Shown here piece by piece: positions 47,888 to 57,531 of a DNA stretch of 64,000 nucleotides. The notes under the pieces were generated by a model that worked only from the letters and a program-made list of their open reading frames with translations, ran no database searches and had not been told where the DNA came from. A program made the translations under genes and the position numbers. This DNA comes from Phenylobacterium haematophilum (GTDB taxonomy: Bacteria > Pseudomonadota > Alphaproteobacteria > Caulobacterales > Caulobacteraceae): the NCBI RefSeq assembly GCF_014196295.1, contig NZ_JACIDK010000001.1, positions 910,785-974,784 of the forward strand, written 5' to 3'. The stretch's first letter is position 1, and every line of letters starts with the position of its first letter.

Positions 47888-49336
47888 TCAACCGCCGCCA
47901 GAATGAGCGGCGGCCTCGGCGGTCCTTTTCAACATGTCGTCCAGAGCTTTTCGGTCGAAGTACTGCCCCTTCATCACCACGCCGCCGATGGCGCGGGTAG
48001 CCGTGATGTCGGCGATCGGGTTGCGATCGAGGATCAGGATGTCGGCAGCCTTGCCCGCCGCGATCGCGCCGTAGCGGTCGGCATGGCCCAGGAAGCGCGG
48101 GCCGTTGATCACCGAGGCCTGCAGCGCGTGCAGCGGCGAGAGGCCGGCGTCGACATATATCTTCAGCTCGTCGTGCAGGCCGATGCCCGGATAGTTGAAC
48201 GAGTTGAGGAATCCGGCGTCCGTTCCAGCCAGAATCGACACGCCCGCCTTCTGAAGCATCGGAACGAGCGCGGCGTTCTTCTCATAGACGGCGTGACGCC
48301 GCGCGATCGCCGCGGCGTCGTCCTTGGCGGCCCGCTCGACACGCCAGGCATAGGTCGCCTGCAATCCCTTGCCGATGTAGGCGAGATAGGGGTCGTTCCT
48401 GTGGTCGTCCTGGTCGAGGTAGGCTGTCGCCTTGCTGCCGTTCAGGGTCGGCGACACATAAGTCCCCCGCGCCGCCAAGCGGCTGAAGCCAGCCATCGCG
48501 GTCGCCTCGTCGAAGCTGGCTAGCGTCTGGATTGTGGCCTGCGCGCCAGTAATCTTGCCGCTGGCGACGTCGGCGGCGATCTGCGCCTCCTGCGGCGAGC
48601 CCAACCGCAGCGCATAGCCCATGTGCTCGATCGAGCTCAGCCCGGCCTCGCTCGCCGTATCGACCGTGATCGCGGCCGGGATGTGAGCCGAGGTGATCAG
48701 GCCCCGCGCCTTGGCCTGCTTGACCGTGTAGACGAACAGTTGCGGCGTCAGGGTGTTCTCGGTGATCTTCACGAAGTCGACCTTGAGGCTCTGGAGCTTG
48801 TCGAGCGCCGCGTCGGCCTCGGCCTCGGTCCCGACCTCGATCGTCCCCTTCCACATCGGCTTCACGCCCTCGATCTTCGGCCCCGACGAGAAGATCGTCG
48901 GGCCGAGCAAGGCGCCGGACGCCACCCCCCCGCGCCAGGCCAGAACCTGTTCGGGCAGGTCGCCTGAGGCGTCACGCACGGTGGTGATCCCATGGGCGAC
49001 ATAGAGCGGAAGCAGGGCCTTGTTCTCGTCGATGAGTTCGGGGCCGCCGCCGAAGTGGACGTGGTTGTCCCACAGGCCGGGCATCACGAAGCGCCCCTTG
49101 GCGTCCACGGTTTGGCTGGCGCTGAACTCCGCCTTGGCCTTGGCCGTCGGCTTCACCGCGACGATCGTGTCGCCGCGGACTGCGACCGCCGCGCCGTTTT
49201 TCAGCTGGCCGCTCGCCACGTCGATGACCGTCGCATCGACGATCAGCAGATCGACCTTCTCCGCCGCGTAGGCCGCGACGGAGCCGCCCATGAGCAGGGC
49301 GATGGCGAGAGGAGCTGCGAGCGTCAGGTTTCGCAT
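47888..49336 (-). CDS. Exported metal-dependent amidohydrolase
   Basis: A 482-residue protein with signal peptide (residues 1-24, LAIALLMGGSVAAYA), so it acts in the periplasm or outside. Amidohydrolase metal ligands are visible: GLWDNHVHFGGG (HxH, about residue 93), VKITEN (Lys), SAHIPA (His), EHMGYA (His) and AGTDAGF (Asp). Related secreted enzymes are imidazolonepropionase-like or prolidase-type dipeptidases. GGAAGG precedes the ATG at 49336; a longer frame upstream is not homologous. Gene 74 bp downstream of the lipoprotein gene. Confidence 0.88.
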   Translation of the reverse strand: MRNLTLAAPLAIALLMGGSVAAYAAEKVDLLIVDATVIDVASGQLKNGAAVAVRGDTIVAVKPTAKAKAEFSASQTVDAKGRFVMPGLWDNHVHFGGGPELIDENKALLPLYVAHGITTVRDASGDLPEQVLAWRGGVASGALLGPTIFSSGPKIEGVKPMWKGTIEVGTEAEADAALDKLQSLKVDFVKITENTLTPQLFVYTVKQAKARGLITSAHIPAAITVDTASEAGLSSIEHMGYALRLGSPQEAQIAADVASGKITGAQATIQTLASFDEATAMAGFSRLAARGTYVSPTLNGSKATAYLDQDDHRNDPYLAYIGKGLQATYAWRVERAAKDDAAAIARRHAVYEKNAALVPMLQKAGVSILAGTDAGFLNSFNYPGIGLHDELKIYVDAGLSPLHALQASVINGPRFLGHADRYGAIAAGKAADILILDRNPIADITATRAIGGVVMKGQYFDRKALDDMLKRTAEAAAHSGGG

Positions 49337-49409
49337 AGGGACCTTCCAGAAAACTGATGGCGTGCTGTAGCGCCTCAGCCGTGTCGCGTCCCTGACATAT
49401 CGTCGCGTG

Positions 49410-49967
49410 TCACCCGGTCTTGGGGGCGTACATGAAGGTCCCGCAGAGCTCGGCCTCCGGCGAGTTCGCACCAGGCGCCGCCTGTCCGCTGAAGGCGATG
49501 ACGAACAGCCCCGCCGCCCCGCTTCCATCGACCCCAACATAGGTGACCAGATAGGTCGTCGGCGTAGCGCCGCATAACCCACCGTTGCGAGCCTTGCCGG
49601 GATCTTCCGCCATCACTTTGAAGAGCGAGAGGTCGGCGGTGTCCGGAACATCAATAAGGCCGGCGAAGCTGCCCTGGGTCGAAGCGTAGGCGCGGGCCCC
49701 TTTCAGGGTCGACACCCCTTCGAGGCGATAGCTCTGCCCCTGCGCGAACCTCAGCGTTCCGGCCGAGGCTGTCAGGTCGCCGGTAACGCCCACGGCGGTG
49801 TTCGAAATGGCGGCATATGCGCCCTCTAAGCCCACGACAGGCGCCGCCGGCGCCGGCGCTTCGGCGACCGGAACGCTGGCGGGGGGCGCAGCCGGCGGCT
49901 CGGCCGGCTTGCGGTCGCAGCCCGCAGCCAAGAGCAAGCTCAAGCAGGCCAGCGCCGCGCCGCGCAT
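49410..49967 (-). CDS. Predicted lipoprotein of unknown function
   Basis: A 185-residue protein whose signal ends in the lipobox LLLAAGC (Cys17), followed by a Pro/Ala linker to about residue 45 (KPAEPPAAPPASVPVAEAPA). The globular part (YAAISNTAVGVTGDLTAS and later CGATPTTYLVTYVGVDG) has two Cys residues that could pair. Unknown family. The start overlaps the stop of the DUF3011 gene (TGATG), so the two are coupled. Confidence 0.82.
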   Translation of the reverse strand: MRGAALACLSLLLAAGCDRKPAEPPAAPPASVPVAEAPAPAAPVVGLEGAYAAISNTAVGVTGDLTASAGTLRFAQGQSYRLEGVSTLKGARAYASTQGSFAGLIDVPDTADLSLFKVMAEDPGKARNGGLCGATPTTYLVTYVGVDGSGAAGLFVIAFSGQAAPGANSPEAELCGTFMYAPKTG

Positions 49968-50584
49968 CAGTTCAGCTCCACGTTCGCATAGCGGCCGTCG
50001 TAGTCGCAGTTGAAGCTGTAGGTCACCGTCCGCGGGCCGACGTCGGCGGCCACATACCCCTGCACCGAATAGCCACGGCCCTGCGGCCGCGCATAGGTGA
50101 TCCGGTCGATGCGGACCCGGCTGCCGTAGCGCGAAGCCTGGTTCATCGCTTCGTTCGAGCAGCTGTCGACCGCCTGGCGCGAGTCAGACGACGAACCGCC
50201 GCTGTTGTTGTCCTTGGACCCGGCCGCCAGCGCGCCCAGCAAAAGGCCGCCCAGCAACAGGCCGCCGACGACCGCGGCGGTGTTGTCCTTGTCCTTCTTG
50301 CCGTTGTCGCCGCTGTAGCGGTCCTCGACCCGGAAGCGGCCGCGGCAACCGCGGTCGACCCAGACCCCGCGACCGTCCCAGCCCCAGGTCTGGTTCTCGA
50401 TGCAGGCGCCGTTGTTGTTGCTGTACTGGTAGTCCAGCCACACGCGGCCGCGCGAGTTCACCGGGCAGTAGTTCCGCCCGTAACCTGACGACGAACAGTC
50501 GATGTACGAGTCCGCATAGGCTGGCGTGACTGGGGCGGTCCAAAGGCCAAGCACTGACGCGGTGATCATCAAGCCGACACGCAT
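49967..50584 (-). CDS. DUF3011-type exported protein
   Basis: A 205-residue protein with signal peptide (about residues 1-22, LMITASVLGLWTAPVTPAYA). The Cys-rich N-terminal half (SYIDCSSSGYGRNYCPV, then GACIENQTWGWDGRGVWVDR) fits the DUF3011 pattern. A central Gly/Leu hydrophobic stretch (AAVVGGLLLGGLLLGALAAG, about 102-121) looks like a glycine-zipper membrane segment. The C-terminal part has two more Cys. GGAGG lies seven bases before the ATG at 50584. Unknown function, probably envelope. Confidence 0.8.
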   Translation of the reverse strand: MRVGLMITASVLGLWTAPVTPAYADSYIDCSSSGYGRNYCPVNSRGRVWLDYQYSNNNGACIENQTWGWDGRGVWVDRGCRGRFRVEDRYSGDNGKKDKDNTAAVVGGLLLGGLLLGALAAGSKDNNSGGSSSDSRQAVDSCSNEAMNQASRYGSRVRIDRITYARPQGRGYSVQGYVAADVGPRTVTYSFNCDYDGRYANVELN

Positions 50585-50706
50585 CCCCGACCTCCGATGG
50601 CTCTTCGGCGTCACCCTAACGCCAACAATTCTCCATTGAGAATAGCGCTTGTTATCCGCCGACAATGGAATTCTCATCGCGATTGCAGCCAGGAGGGGTG
50701 ATCGAG

Positions 50707-51470
50707 ATGCGTCGCGGCTTGGTGATGGGCATGGTCCTCGGCCTCCTCGTGGGCGCCGCTCCAGCGATGGCCGATACGCTCGACGACGCGGCCAAGCGCG
50801 GCTCGCTGAAGATCTGTGTCGCCGAGGGCGCCCCCTATGCGCTCATGACGCCCTCCGAGCCACCGATTTCGGGCTCGCCCCGGAATTCGTGCCCGGCTCC
50901 TTGGCCGACGTGATCGGCCGCCTTAACAAGGGCGAGTGTGACCTTGTCGCCGCTTCGCTCGCGATAGAGCCGGATCGTCTCCGCCAAGCTTGGTTCACCA
51001 CGCCCTACAGCGAGACCGACGTATCGATCGTGGCCGCTCGGAAAGGCCCCGTCCGGATCGCCGACCTCGACAAGGCCGGCGTCGTCATCGGCGCGGTCGC
51101 CGGCGCTCCGGCGATCCTCCTCGCCAAGTCGCGGCTCCCGGCCGCCACCATCGAGGTGTTCCCCGACTTGCTCGCCGCCGAACGCGCTCTGGAAGGCGGC
51201 GCCATCACCGGATTGGCGCACAAGGCCCCAATTCCGCGTATGGTCTCGGTGAGAGCCCCCGACAAGTACTCGCTCGTCGAGGGGGAGCCGCTGGCTCGCA
51301 CCGCCGACGCGTTCGCCGTCCGCAAGGGCGACGCTGATTTGCTCAACACGTTGAACGGCTGGATCGAGGCCCGCAAGCGAGACGGGTTCCTCGACCGGAC
51401 GAACAGCTATTGGCTTTCGACCCTGGATTGGACGGAACGGCTGAAGCCCCGCACGGGCGCGGCGAAGTAG
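50707..51470 (+). pseudogene. Broken periplasmic solute-binding protein (family 3) gene
   Basis: The first part reads MRRGLVMGMVLGLLVGAAPA (signal peptide) then LKICVAEGAPYALMTPSEP, the usual start of an amino-acid-type binding protein, with AGGAGG upstream. Near 50855-50868 the homologous reading jumps to another frame, continuing DFGLAPEFVPGSLADVIGRL and CDLVAASLAI to the normal end at 51470. Compared with the family, about 12-15 residues (the usual GFDVDLA segment) are also missing, so a deletion not divisible by three is likelier than a single-base error. The first frame stops at 50913. Confidence 0.72.
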
Positions 51471-51471
51471 C

Positions 51472-52896
51472 CTAGCCCTCCGTCGCCGCCCGCATCGTCA
51501 GCGCGCCCACCAGCCCCGCCGCGGCCGCAGCGCAGGCGGCCGCCGTCATCGCCATTCGGTAGGCCGCCGTCATCGTCTCGCCGCCTGCGCCGCCCGGAGC
51601 GAGAGCGAAGCCCGCCAACGCGACCGCCAGCAGCCCGCCGATCCTTGCCGTGGCGTTGTTGACGCCGGAGGCGGCTCCCTCGTAGGCGCTGGGGACCGCG
51701 CCGAGCACCGCATCGGTAAGCGGCGCCACCGCCACCCCCATGCCGAGCGCCACTAAGGTCAGGCCCGGAAAAACGCCGGTCCAGTAGTCGCCGTCCTGCG
51801 CGCTCCATGCCAGGCCAGCGAAGCCGGCCGCCGCCAGCAGCGGCCCGATGGTCAGCATCGCCCGCACCCCGATCCGCGCCGACAGCGCCCCAGCGAGCGG
51901 CGACAACACCGCCAGACCGATCGACAGCGGCAGCAGCGCCGCGCCGGCCGCCGTAGCTGGATAGCCGTGGACCCGGATCAACTGGAACGGCAGCAGGAAA
52001 AGCGCGCCGCCGAACGCCGCGTAGAGCAGCAGGGTCAGCGCGTTCGCTCCCGAGAACGCACGACTGTGAAACAGGGTCAGCGGGACCATCGGGCTGGCGG
52101 CGTGACGTTCGATCCGCAGAAAAAGCGCCAGCAGCGCTGCGCCCATGAAGCCAAGCGTCCAGACTGCGGCGGACGCACCGCCGCTAGAGGCCTGGGTCAG
52201 GCTCCAGGTTAAGGCGCTGAGCCCCAGAGTCGCGCAGGCGGCGCCGCTCCAGTCCACCGGGCCCGCGGCCGGCTCGCGGCTTTCCCGTGCGCCGGCCAGG
52301 ATGAACCAGACCGCCAAAGCGGCCAGCGGCAGGTTGATCAGGAATACGGCCCGCCAGGAGACGGTGTCGGTCAGCCAACCGCCCAGCACGGGACCGATGG
52401 CGCTCATCAGGCCGCTCGCTCCTGCCCAGACGCCGACGGCCCGCCCCCTGCCCTTTTCGTCGAATGATGCGCCAAGCAGCGCCAGGCTTGCGGGGACCAG
52501 CAACGCCGCGCCGACGCCCTGCAGCGCCCGAGCCATGATCAGCAGCGCTAAGTTGGGCGCTGCGCCGCAGAGCGCGGAGGCCGCCGAGAACAGCACCACG
52601 CCGACGACGAACACCCGTCGCCGGCCGTAGCGGTCAGCCGCCGCCCCTCCCGCCAGCACCAGCGCGCCAAGCATCAGCGCGTAGGCGTTCATGATCCACT
52701 GGGCGCCGGCGGCGTCGCCGCCGAGCTGCTGTTGGACCACAGGCAGGGTGAGATTGACGGCCGATCCGTCGATGAAGGCCAGGCTCGAGCCTAACACCGT
52801 CCCGGTCAACACGAGCCGCCGGTTCAGCGGCCTCTCGGCAGGCTCGGTCGCCGCCACCACGCCGCGATCGCAGGGCGTCGCGCCGATCTGGCTCAC
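51472..52896 (-). CDS. MFS transporter, DHA2 (EmrB/QacA-like) drug exporter
   Basis: A proton-driven exporter with about 14 membrane helices. Family motifs are FIDGSAVNLTLPVVQQ (helix 1), GGAAADRYGRRRVF (motif A) and GPVLGGWLTDTVSWRAVFLI (motif C region). The GTG at 52896 with GGGGG five bases upstream gives 474 residues; a TTG at 52908 lies in the T-run of the clpX terminator and is less likely. There is hardly room for a promoter behind that terminator, so it may depend on clpX read-through. Convergent with the pseudogene, whose stop is 2 bp away. Confidence 0.88.
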   Translation of the reverse strand: MSQIGATPCDRGVVAATEPAERPLNRRLVLTGTVLGSSLAFIDGSAVNLTLPVVQQQLGGDAAGAQWIMNAYALMLGALVLAGGAAADRYGRRRVFVVGVVLFSAASALCGAAPNLALLIMARALQGVGAALLVPASLALLGASFDEKGRGRAVGVWAGASGLMSAIGPVLGGWLTDTVSWRAVFLINLPLAALAVWFILAGARESREPAAGPVDWSGAACATLGLSALTWSLTQASSGGASAAVWTLGFMGAALLALFLRIERHAASPMVPLTLFHSRAFSGANALTLLLYAAFGGALFLLPFQLIRVHGYPATAAGAALLPLSIGLAVLSPLAGALSARIGVRAMLTIGPLLAAAGFAGLAWSAQDGDYWTGVFPGLTLVALGMGVAVAPLTDAVLGAVPSAYEGAASGVNNATARIGGLLAVALAGFALAPGGAGGETMTAAYRMAMTAAACAAAAAGLVGALTMRAATEG

Positions 52897-52906
52897 GACC
52901 GCCCCC

Positions 52907-52946
52907 AAAAGAAAAGGGCCCCGCGGCGCATGTCCGCGGGGCCCTT
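52907..52946 (-). terminator. Rho-independent terminator of clpX
   Basis: A 13 bp perfect stem (52914-52926 with 52934-52946, AAGGGCCCCGCGG and complement) with a 7-base loop, followed on the minus strand by TTCTTTTGG. It lies 24 bases past the clpX stop and just before the MFS gene. Confidence 0.88.
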
Positions 52947-52969
52947 GATCATCGCTCGCTCAACCGCCT

Positions 52970-54232
<1,263 letters not shown>

Positions 54233-54572
54233 GCTCTTTTCTCACTCTCTCGACGACGCCGACTGGAGTCTTCGTCGTCGTTCGGCCCAGGGGCGTCCCT
54301 GACGCCATCAGTGCAGGATACGTGCCCGGGGTTGTCTAATCCTTGACATTCCCCGATCCGAGCCACGATCACAAGCCTCTGACATACTTCAGTGACATTT
54401 GGCGGCGGGGCGCCCGATGGCGGGCATGTCCGAATCCCTAGATGGGATTGTGTTCAAGCGGCGCAAGTGAGACGCCCTGGCGCGCATTCCGCCCCTCCCA
54501 CAACGGCCGGACCAGCGCCAGACGCGATGACTTGAGTTGACACGCCACAGAACGCGGCGTGTTGGGGGATAT
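54233..54572. other. Divergent region clpX / cicA-like gene
   Basis: About 340 bases with no gene. It must hold the promoters of both genes. TTGACA occurs on the plus strand at about 54351 and again at about 54536, but neither is paired with a convincing -10. An inverted repeat CACGCC-N9-GGCGTG lies just before the cicA-like start (about 54541-54561). Confidence 0.5.
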
Positions 54573-55238
54573 ATGGCTAGACGACAACTGCGGCGTATTG
54601 GCGCCTCGCAGGTGGAATCCTTGGACGAGCAGATCGAAGACGCCGGCGTGGTAGCCTTCGACTTCGACGGCACCTTGACCACGCACGACAGCTACACCGC
54701 CTTCCTGAAGTGGCGCGCCGGCCCTGCGCGCTACAACATTGGTCTGGCTAAGCTGGCGCCAGCCGCGATCACGTTCCTGGCTCACCGTAACCGCGGCCGC
54801 ATCAAGGCGGCGGCTACCCGCGAATTCCTCGCTGGCGTCTCGCGCGAGCGGCTCGAGGCCGACGCCCGCGCCTTCGCCGAACTCATGGCCCCTCGGATGC
54901 TGCGTCCTGACGCCCTGCGCACCTGGCGGCGATGGGCACAGCGGCGCGCCAAGCTGGTCATAGTCACCGCCTCGCCGGAAATCGTCGTCGCGCCGTTCGC
55001 GCGGGGCCTGGGAGCCGACCTGCTCATCGGGACTGAACTCAAGTTCGATGGTCGCGACCGCGTGACCGGCGCTTTCGATGGACCCAACTGCCGGGGCCCG
55101 GAAAAGGTGCGGCGGCTGCAGGAAGTTTTCGGTCCCGACGTACGGTTGCGCGCGGCCTATGGCGATACAAGCGGAGATCGTGAGATGCTCGCGATCGCCG
55201 ACGAGCCCGGCTACCGGGTCTTCCAGGAAAAGCCCTGA
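54573..55238 (+). CDS. cicA: HAD superfamily phosphatase, CicA-like
   Basis: A 221-residue HAD hydrolase of the SerB/IB class. Motif I is FDFDGTLTTHDSY (nucleophile and acid/base Asp), motif II VTASPEIVV, motif III Lys in the VFGP-upstream segment, and motif IV YGDTSGDREMLA. The position between clpX and clpP matches cicA of Caulobacter, a HAD protein reported there to affect growth and division; identity is by position and family. ATG at 54573 with GGGGGA upstream; the open frame extends 12 codons further without support. Confidence 0.82.
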   Translation: MARRQLRRIGASQVESLDEQIEDAGVVAFDFDGTLTTHDSYTAFLKWRAGPARYNIGLAKLAPAAITFLAHRNRGRIKAAATREFLAGVSRERLEADARAFAELMAPRMLRPDALRTWRRWAQRRAKLVIVTASPEIVVAPFARGLGADLLIGTELKFDGRDRVTGAFDGPNCRGPEKVRRLQEVFGPDVRLRAAYGDTSGDREMLAIADEPGYRVFQEKP

Positions 55239-55261
55239 GCCGCCCGATCGCAGGAGAATAC

Positions 55262-55579
55262 ATGACGTCCGTCGTCTCCGGCGCCCAGATCGCCGCCGCC
55301 CGCGCCCTCACCGGCGTCAGCCAGGCCAAGCTGGCGCTCCGCGCCGGCCTTGCGGTTGAGGCGCTGCAAGCCCTCGAGGGCGCCGGACATGCGCCTCTGG
55401 ACGCCACGCCCGCCATCGACCGTCTTCTGCTGGCGCTGGACTCCTTCGGCGTACTGCTAATCGACGACGGCGACGGCTTCGGGTCCGGCGTCCGCTTGAA
55501 GTTCAGCCGCAAGCAGGCCCAGGCCATCGGCGCGTGGGAAGATGAAGGCGGGGTGGTCGGCGACGACGACGTTCCCTGA
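55262..55579 (+). CDS. Small XRE-like helix-turn-helix protein
   Basis: A 105-residue protein whose N-terminal part, GAQIAAARALTGVSQAKLAL and then AGLAVEALQALE, matches the XRE helix-turn-helix (Q-x-x-LA-x-x-AG pattern). The C-terminal part is short and acidic (AWEDEGGVVGDDDVP). AGGAGA lies six bases before the ATG. It is 23 bp after the cicA-like gene and 2 bp before the MazG-like gene, so it is likely in one transcript. Target unknown. Confidence 0.75.
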   Translation: MTSVVSGAQIAAARALTGVSQAKLALRAGLAVEALQALEGAGHAPLDATPAIDRLLLALDSFGVLLIDDGDGFGSGVRLKFSRKQAQAIGAWEDEGGVVGDDDVP

Positions 55580-55581
55580 CC

Positions 55582-55968
55582 ATGCGCTTCCGCGTCCAGA
55601 AACTGATCCGCGACCGACTGCCTGAAATCATGCGCGCCCAGGGGCTGGCGGTGTTCGACCATCGGCTTGAGGATACCGAGTTCGTCGCCGCCTTGGGCGA
55701 GAAGCTCGTCGAGGAGGCCCACGAGGCCCGGCTCGCAGGCCCAGGCGAAGTCGCAGGCGAACTGGCCGACGTACTGGAGGTCGTCCACGCCCTGGCCCTT
55801 GTCCACGGTCTCAGCTTCCAGGATGTAGAGGCCGCGCGCCTGGCTAAGCGCGCCGAGCGCGGCGGCTTCGATGCGCGCGTCTACAACGCCGCTGTAGAGG
55901 CTGCGGACGGCCTGCCCGCGGCGGAGTACTATCTCGCACGGCCGGAACAGTACCCACGCGAGGACTGA
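55582..55968 (+). CDS. MazG-like nucleotide pyrophosphohydrolase family protein
   Basis: A 128-residue all-alpha protein. KLIRDRLPEIMRAQG at the N-terminus and EKLVEEAHEARLAG with GELADVLEVVHALALVHG carry the ExxE...ExxD magnesium-binding pattern of MazG/HisE-like NTP pyrophosphohydrolases. The family cleaves NTPs to NMP and PPi, often for house-cleaning. Translationally linked to the XRE-like gene (2 bp gap). Confidence 0.8.
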   Translation: MRFRVQKLIRDRLPEIMRAQGLAVFDHRLEDTEFVAALGEKLVEEAHEARLAGPGEVAGELADVLEVVHALALVHGLSFQDVEAARLAKRAERGGFDARVYNAAVEAADGLPAAEYYLARPEQYPRED

Positions 55969-55973
55969 GGCGC

Positions 55974-56234
55974 ATGAAGCACGCCACGGAGCAGGCTCTC
56001 GACGAGTTGGAGCTGCTGCTGATCGACCTGCGCAGCCTGCCGGGCATGGTCGAAATCAAGCGCGGCGTCTTCTACCGCAAAGCCAAGGCTTTCCTGCACT
56101 TCCACGAGGACCCGAAAGGCCTCTTCGCCGATCTTCGCGACGCCGACGGTCACGATTTCGACCGGTTCGACGTCACCGGCGAACCCGGGCGCGCCGATCT
56201 CCTTGCCGCAGCCAAAACCCGTCTCAGGGCCTAG
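55974..56234 (+). CDS. Conserved small protein of unknown function
   Basis: An 86-residue protein, MKHATEQALDELELLLIDLR at the N-terminus, followed by EIKRGVFYRKAKAFLHFHED and a charged C-terminus. The ATG is 5 bp after the MazG-like stop with GAGGACTGAGG upstream. There is no signal or membrane segment. It resembles proteins of unknown function predicted to be cytoplasmic. Its 3' end overlaps the convergent SDR-like gene by 11 bp. Confidence 0.7.
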   Translation: MKHATEQALDELELLLIDLRSLPGMVEIKRGVFYRKAKAFLHFHEDPKGLFADLRDADGHDFDRFDVTGEPGRADLLAAAKTRLRA

Positions 56235-56745
56235 CGGCCCAGGGTTCGACCTGGCCCACGACAGTGAGTTGGCGGTCGGCCCGCACCGCCTCCAGCACAC
56301 CGCCGGAAATTTCGGCGTTGGACAGCCAGCGCGACGCGCCGCCCTCCACCCGAAACCCGAGCACGACCTGGCGCAATCGACAGTCCGGCAGCCCCACGGA
56401 CACCGCTGCGGCCGTGGCCAACCGATGCGGATGAGCAGGATCGGCTGTCGCGCTGCCCAAGACCTGGAACATGCGCCCCCTCACCTGCTCGGCCAACAGT
56501 CGCGGCGCGGCGATCTTCAGGGTGTGAAACCAAGCTATGGCCAGGTCGATCGGCCCATTGCGCCGGATCGCGGCCTCTAGCGCGCGTCCGAACGCGGCCT
56601 CGTCGTGATAGTCGCAATCGATCCCCGCCGGGTGCTGAGAGGCGCGTCTCGACAACAGCGAAAGGCGCCCGCCGTCGCCGGCGAGCGCCTCCACAAGTCC
56701 TGTCAGCATGCCGGTCCCACCCACCACGAGCACATGGCCGGGCAT
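56224..56745 (-). CDS. Short-chain dehydrogenase-like Rossmann protein
   Basis: A 173-residue protein starting MPGHVLVVGGTGMLTGLVEA, a nucleotide-binding GGTGML loop, followed by LSLLSRRASQHPAG. It is shorter than typical SDRs and shows no clear YxxxK catalytic pair, so activity is uncertain; it may be a regulator or degenerate reductase. It begins 11 bp after the clpP stop in the same direction, so it is probably cotranscribed with clpP. Confidence 0.72.
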   Translation of the reverse strand: MPGHVLVVGGTGMLTGLVEALAGDGGRLSLLSRRASQHPAGIDCDYHDEAAFGRALEAAIRRNGPIDLAIAWFHTLKIAAPRLLAEQVRGRMFQVLGSATADPAHPHRLATAAAVSVGLPDCRLRQVVLGFRVEGGASRWLSNAEISGGVLEAVRADRQLTVVGQVEPWAARP

Positions 56746-56755
56746 GGCTGCGCCC

Positions 56756-57370
56756 TTAATCTTCGGCGCGGCGCTCGATCACGTGGTCGACCAGACCCCA
56801 CTCCTTGGCCTCTTCCGGAGTCATGAAGGTGTCGCGGTCCAGCTTTTCCTCGACCTCTTCGTACGAGCGGCCGGTGTGCTTGGCGTAAATTTCGTTCAGG
56901 CGACGCTTGGTCTTGATGATATCCTCGGCGTGGCGCTCGATGTCCGAAGCCTTGCCCGAGTAGCCGCCCGACGGCTGGTGCACCATGATGCGGCTGTTGG
57001 GCAGCGCGATGCGGTTTCCTTTTTCGCCGGCCATCAACAGGAACGAGCCCATCGACGCGGCCATGCCCATGCACAGGGTCACGACCGGCGAGCGGATGTA
57101 CTGCATGGTGTCGTAGATCGCGAGACCGGACGTCACCACCCCGCCGGGGGAGTTGATGTACATCTGGATCTCTTTCTTGGGGTTCTCGGCCTCAAGGTAG
57201 AGCAGCTGGGCGCAGATCAGCGCCGACATGCCGTCTTCCACGGGGCCGTTCAGAAAGATCACGCGCTCCTTGAGCAGGCGCGAGAAGATGTCGAAGGCGC
57301 GTTCGCCGCGGCTGGTCTGCTCCACCACCATGGGCACCAGGTTCAGCGCGGTGATCTGCGGGTCACGCAT
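56756..57370 (-). CDS. clpP: ATP-dependent Clp protease proteolytic subunit ClpP
   Basis: Serine protease partner of ClpX. The 204-residue protein has [17 protein letters not shown] with the catalytic Ser (about 101), [12 protein letters not shown] with His (about 126), and the catalytic Asp in the C-terminal part ([13 protein letters not shown]). Start ATG at 57370. Gene order tig-clpP, then clpX across the cicA-like gene, is standard for Caulobacter relatives. Confidence 0.97.
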   Translation of the reverse strand: MRDPQITALNLVPMVVEQTSRGERAFDIFSRLLKERVIFLNGPVEDGMSALICAQLLYLEAENPKKEIQMYINSPGGVVTSGLAIYDTMQYIRSPVVTLCMGMAASMGSFLLMAGEKGNRIALPNSRIMVHQPSGGYSGKASDIERHAEDIIKTKRRLNEIYAKHTGRSYEEVEEKLDRDTFMTPEEAKEWGLVDHVIERRAED

Positions 57371-57465
57371 AAAGGGAAGCCTCTCTCATTGATCGACTCT
57401 GCGCGCAGAGCCGCGTTCCCCTCCGATATCGCGTGGCGGAGGGGCCAGCGCAAGGTGACCGATAG

Positions 57466-57502
57466 TCCTAAAGAAAATCCCTCCCGTTTCCGGGAGGGAT
57501 TT
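57466..57502 (-). terminator. Rho-independent terminator of tig
   Basis: A 12 bp perfect stem (57475-57486 with 57491-57502, AAATCCCTCCCG and complement) with a TTTC/GAAA loop, followed on the minus strand by TCTTTAGG. It lies 30 bases past the tig stop, so clpP should have its own promoter in the 57371-57470 interval. Confidence 0.9.
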
Positions 57503-57531
57503 CTGCGTCCGACTTCAGGGCCGAGCAGCGC

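Noticed and set aside
50665..50913. Treating the 82-codon frame as a complete small secreted protein
   Set aside because: It has the signal peptide and first strand of a solute-binding protein, and the homologous continuation is in the next frame, so it is part of a broken gene.
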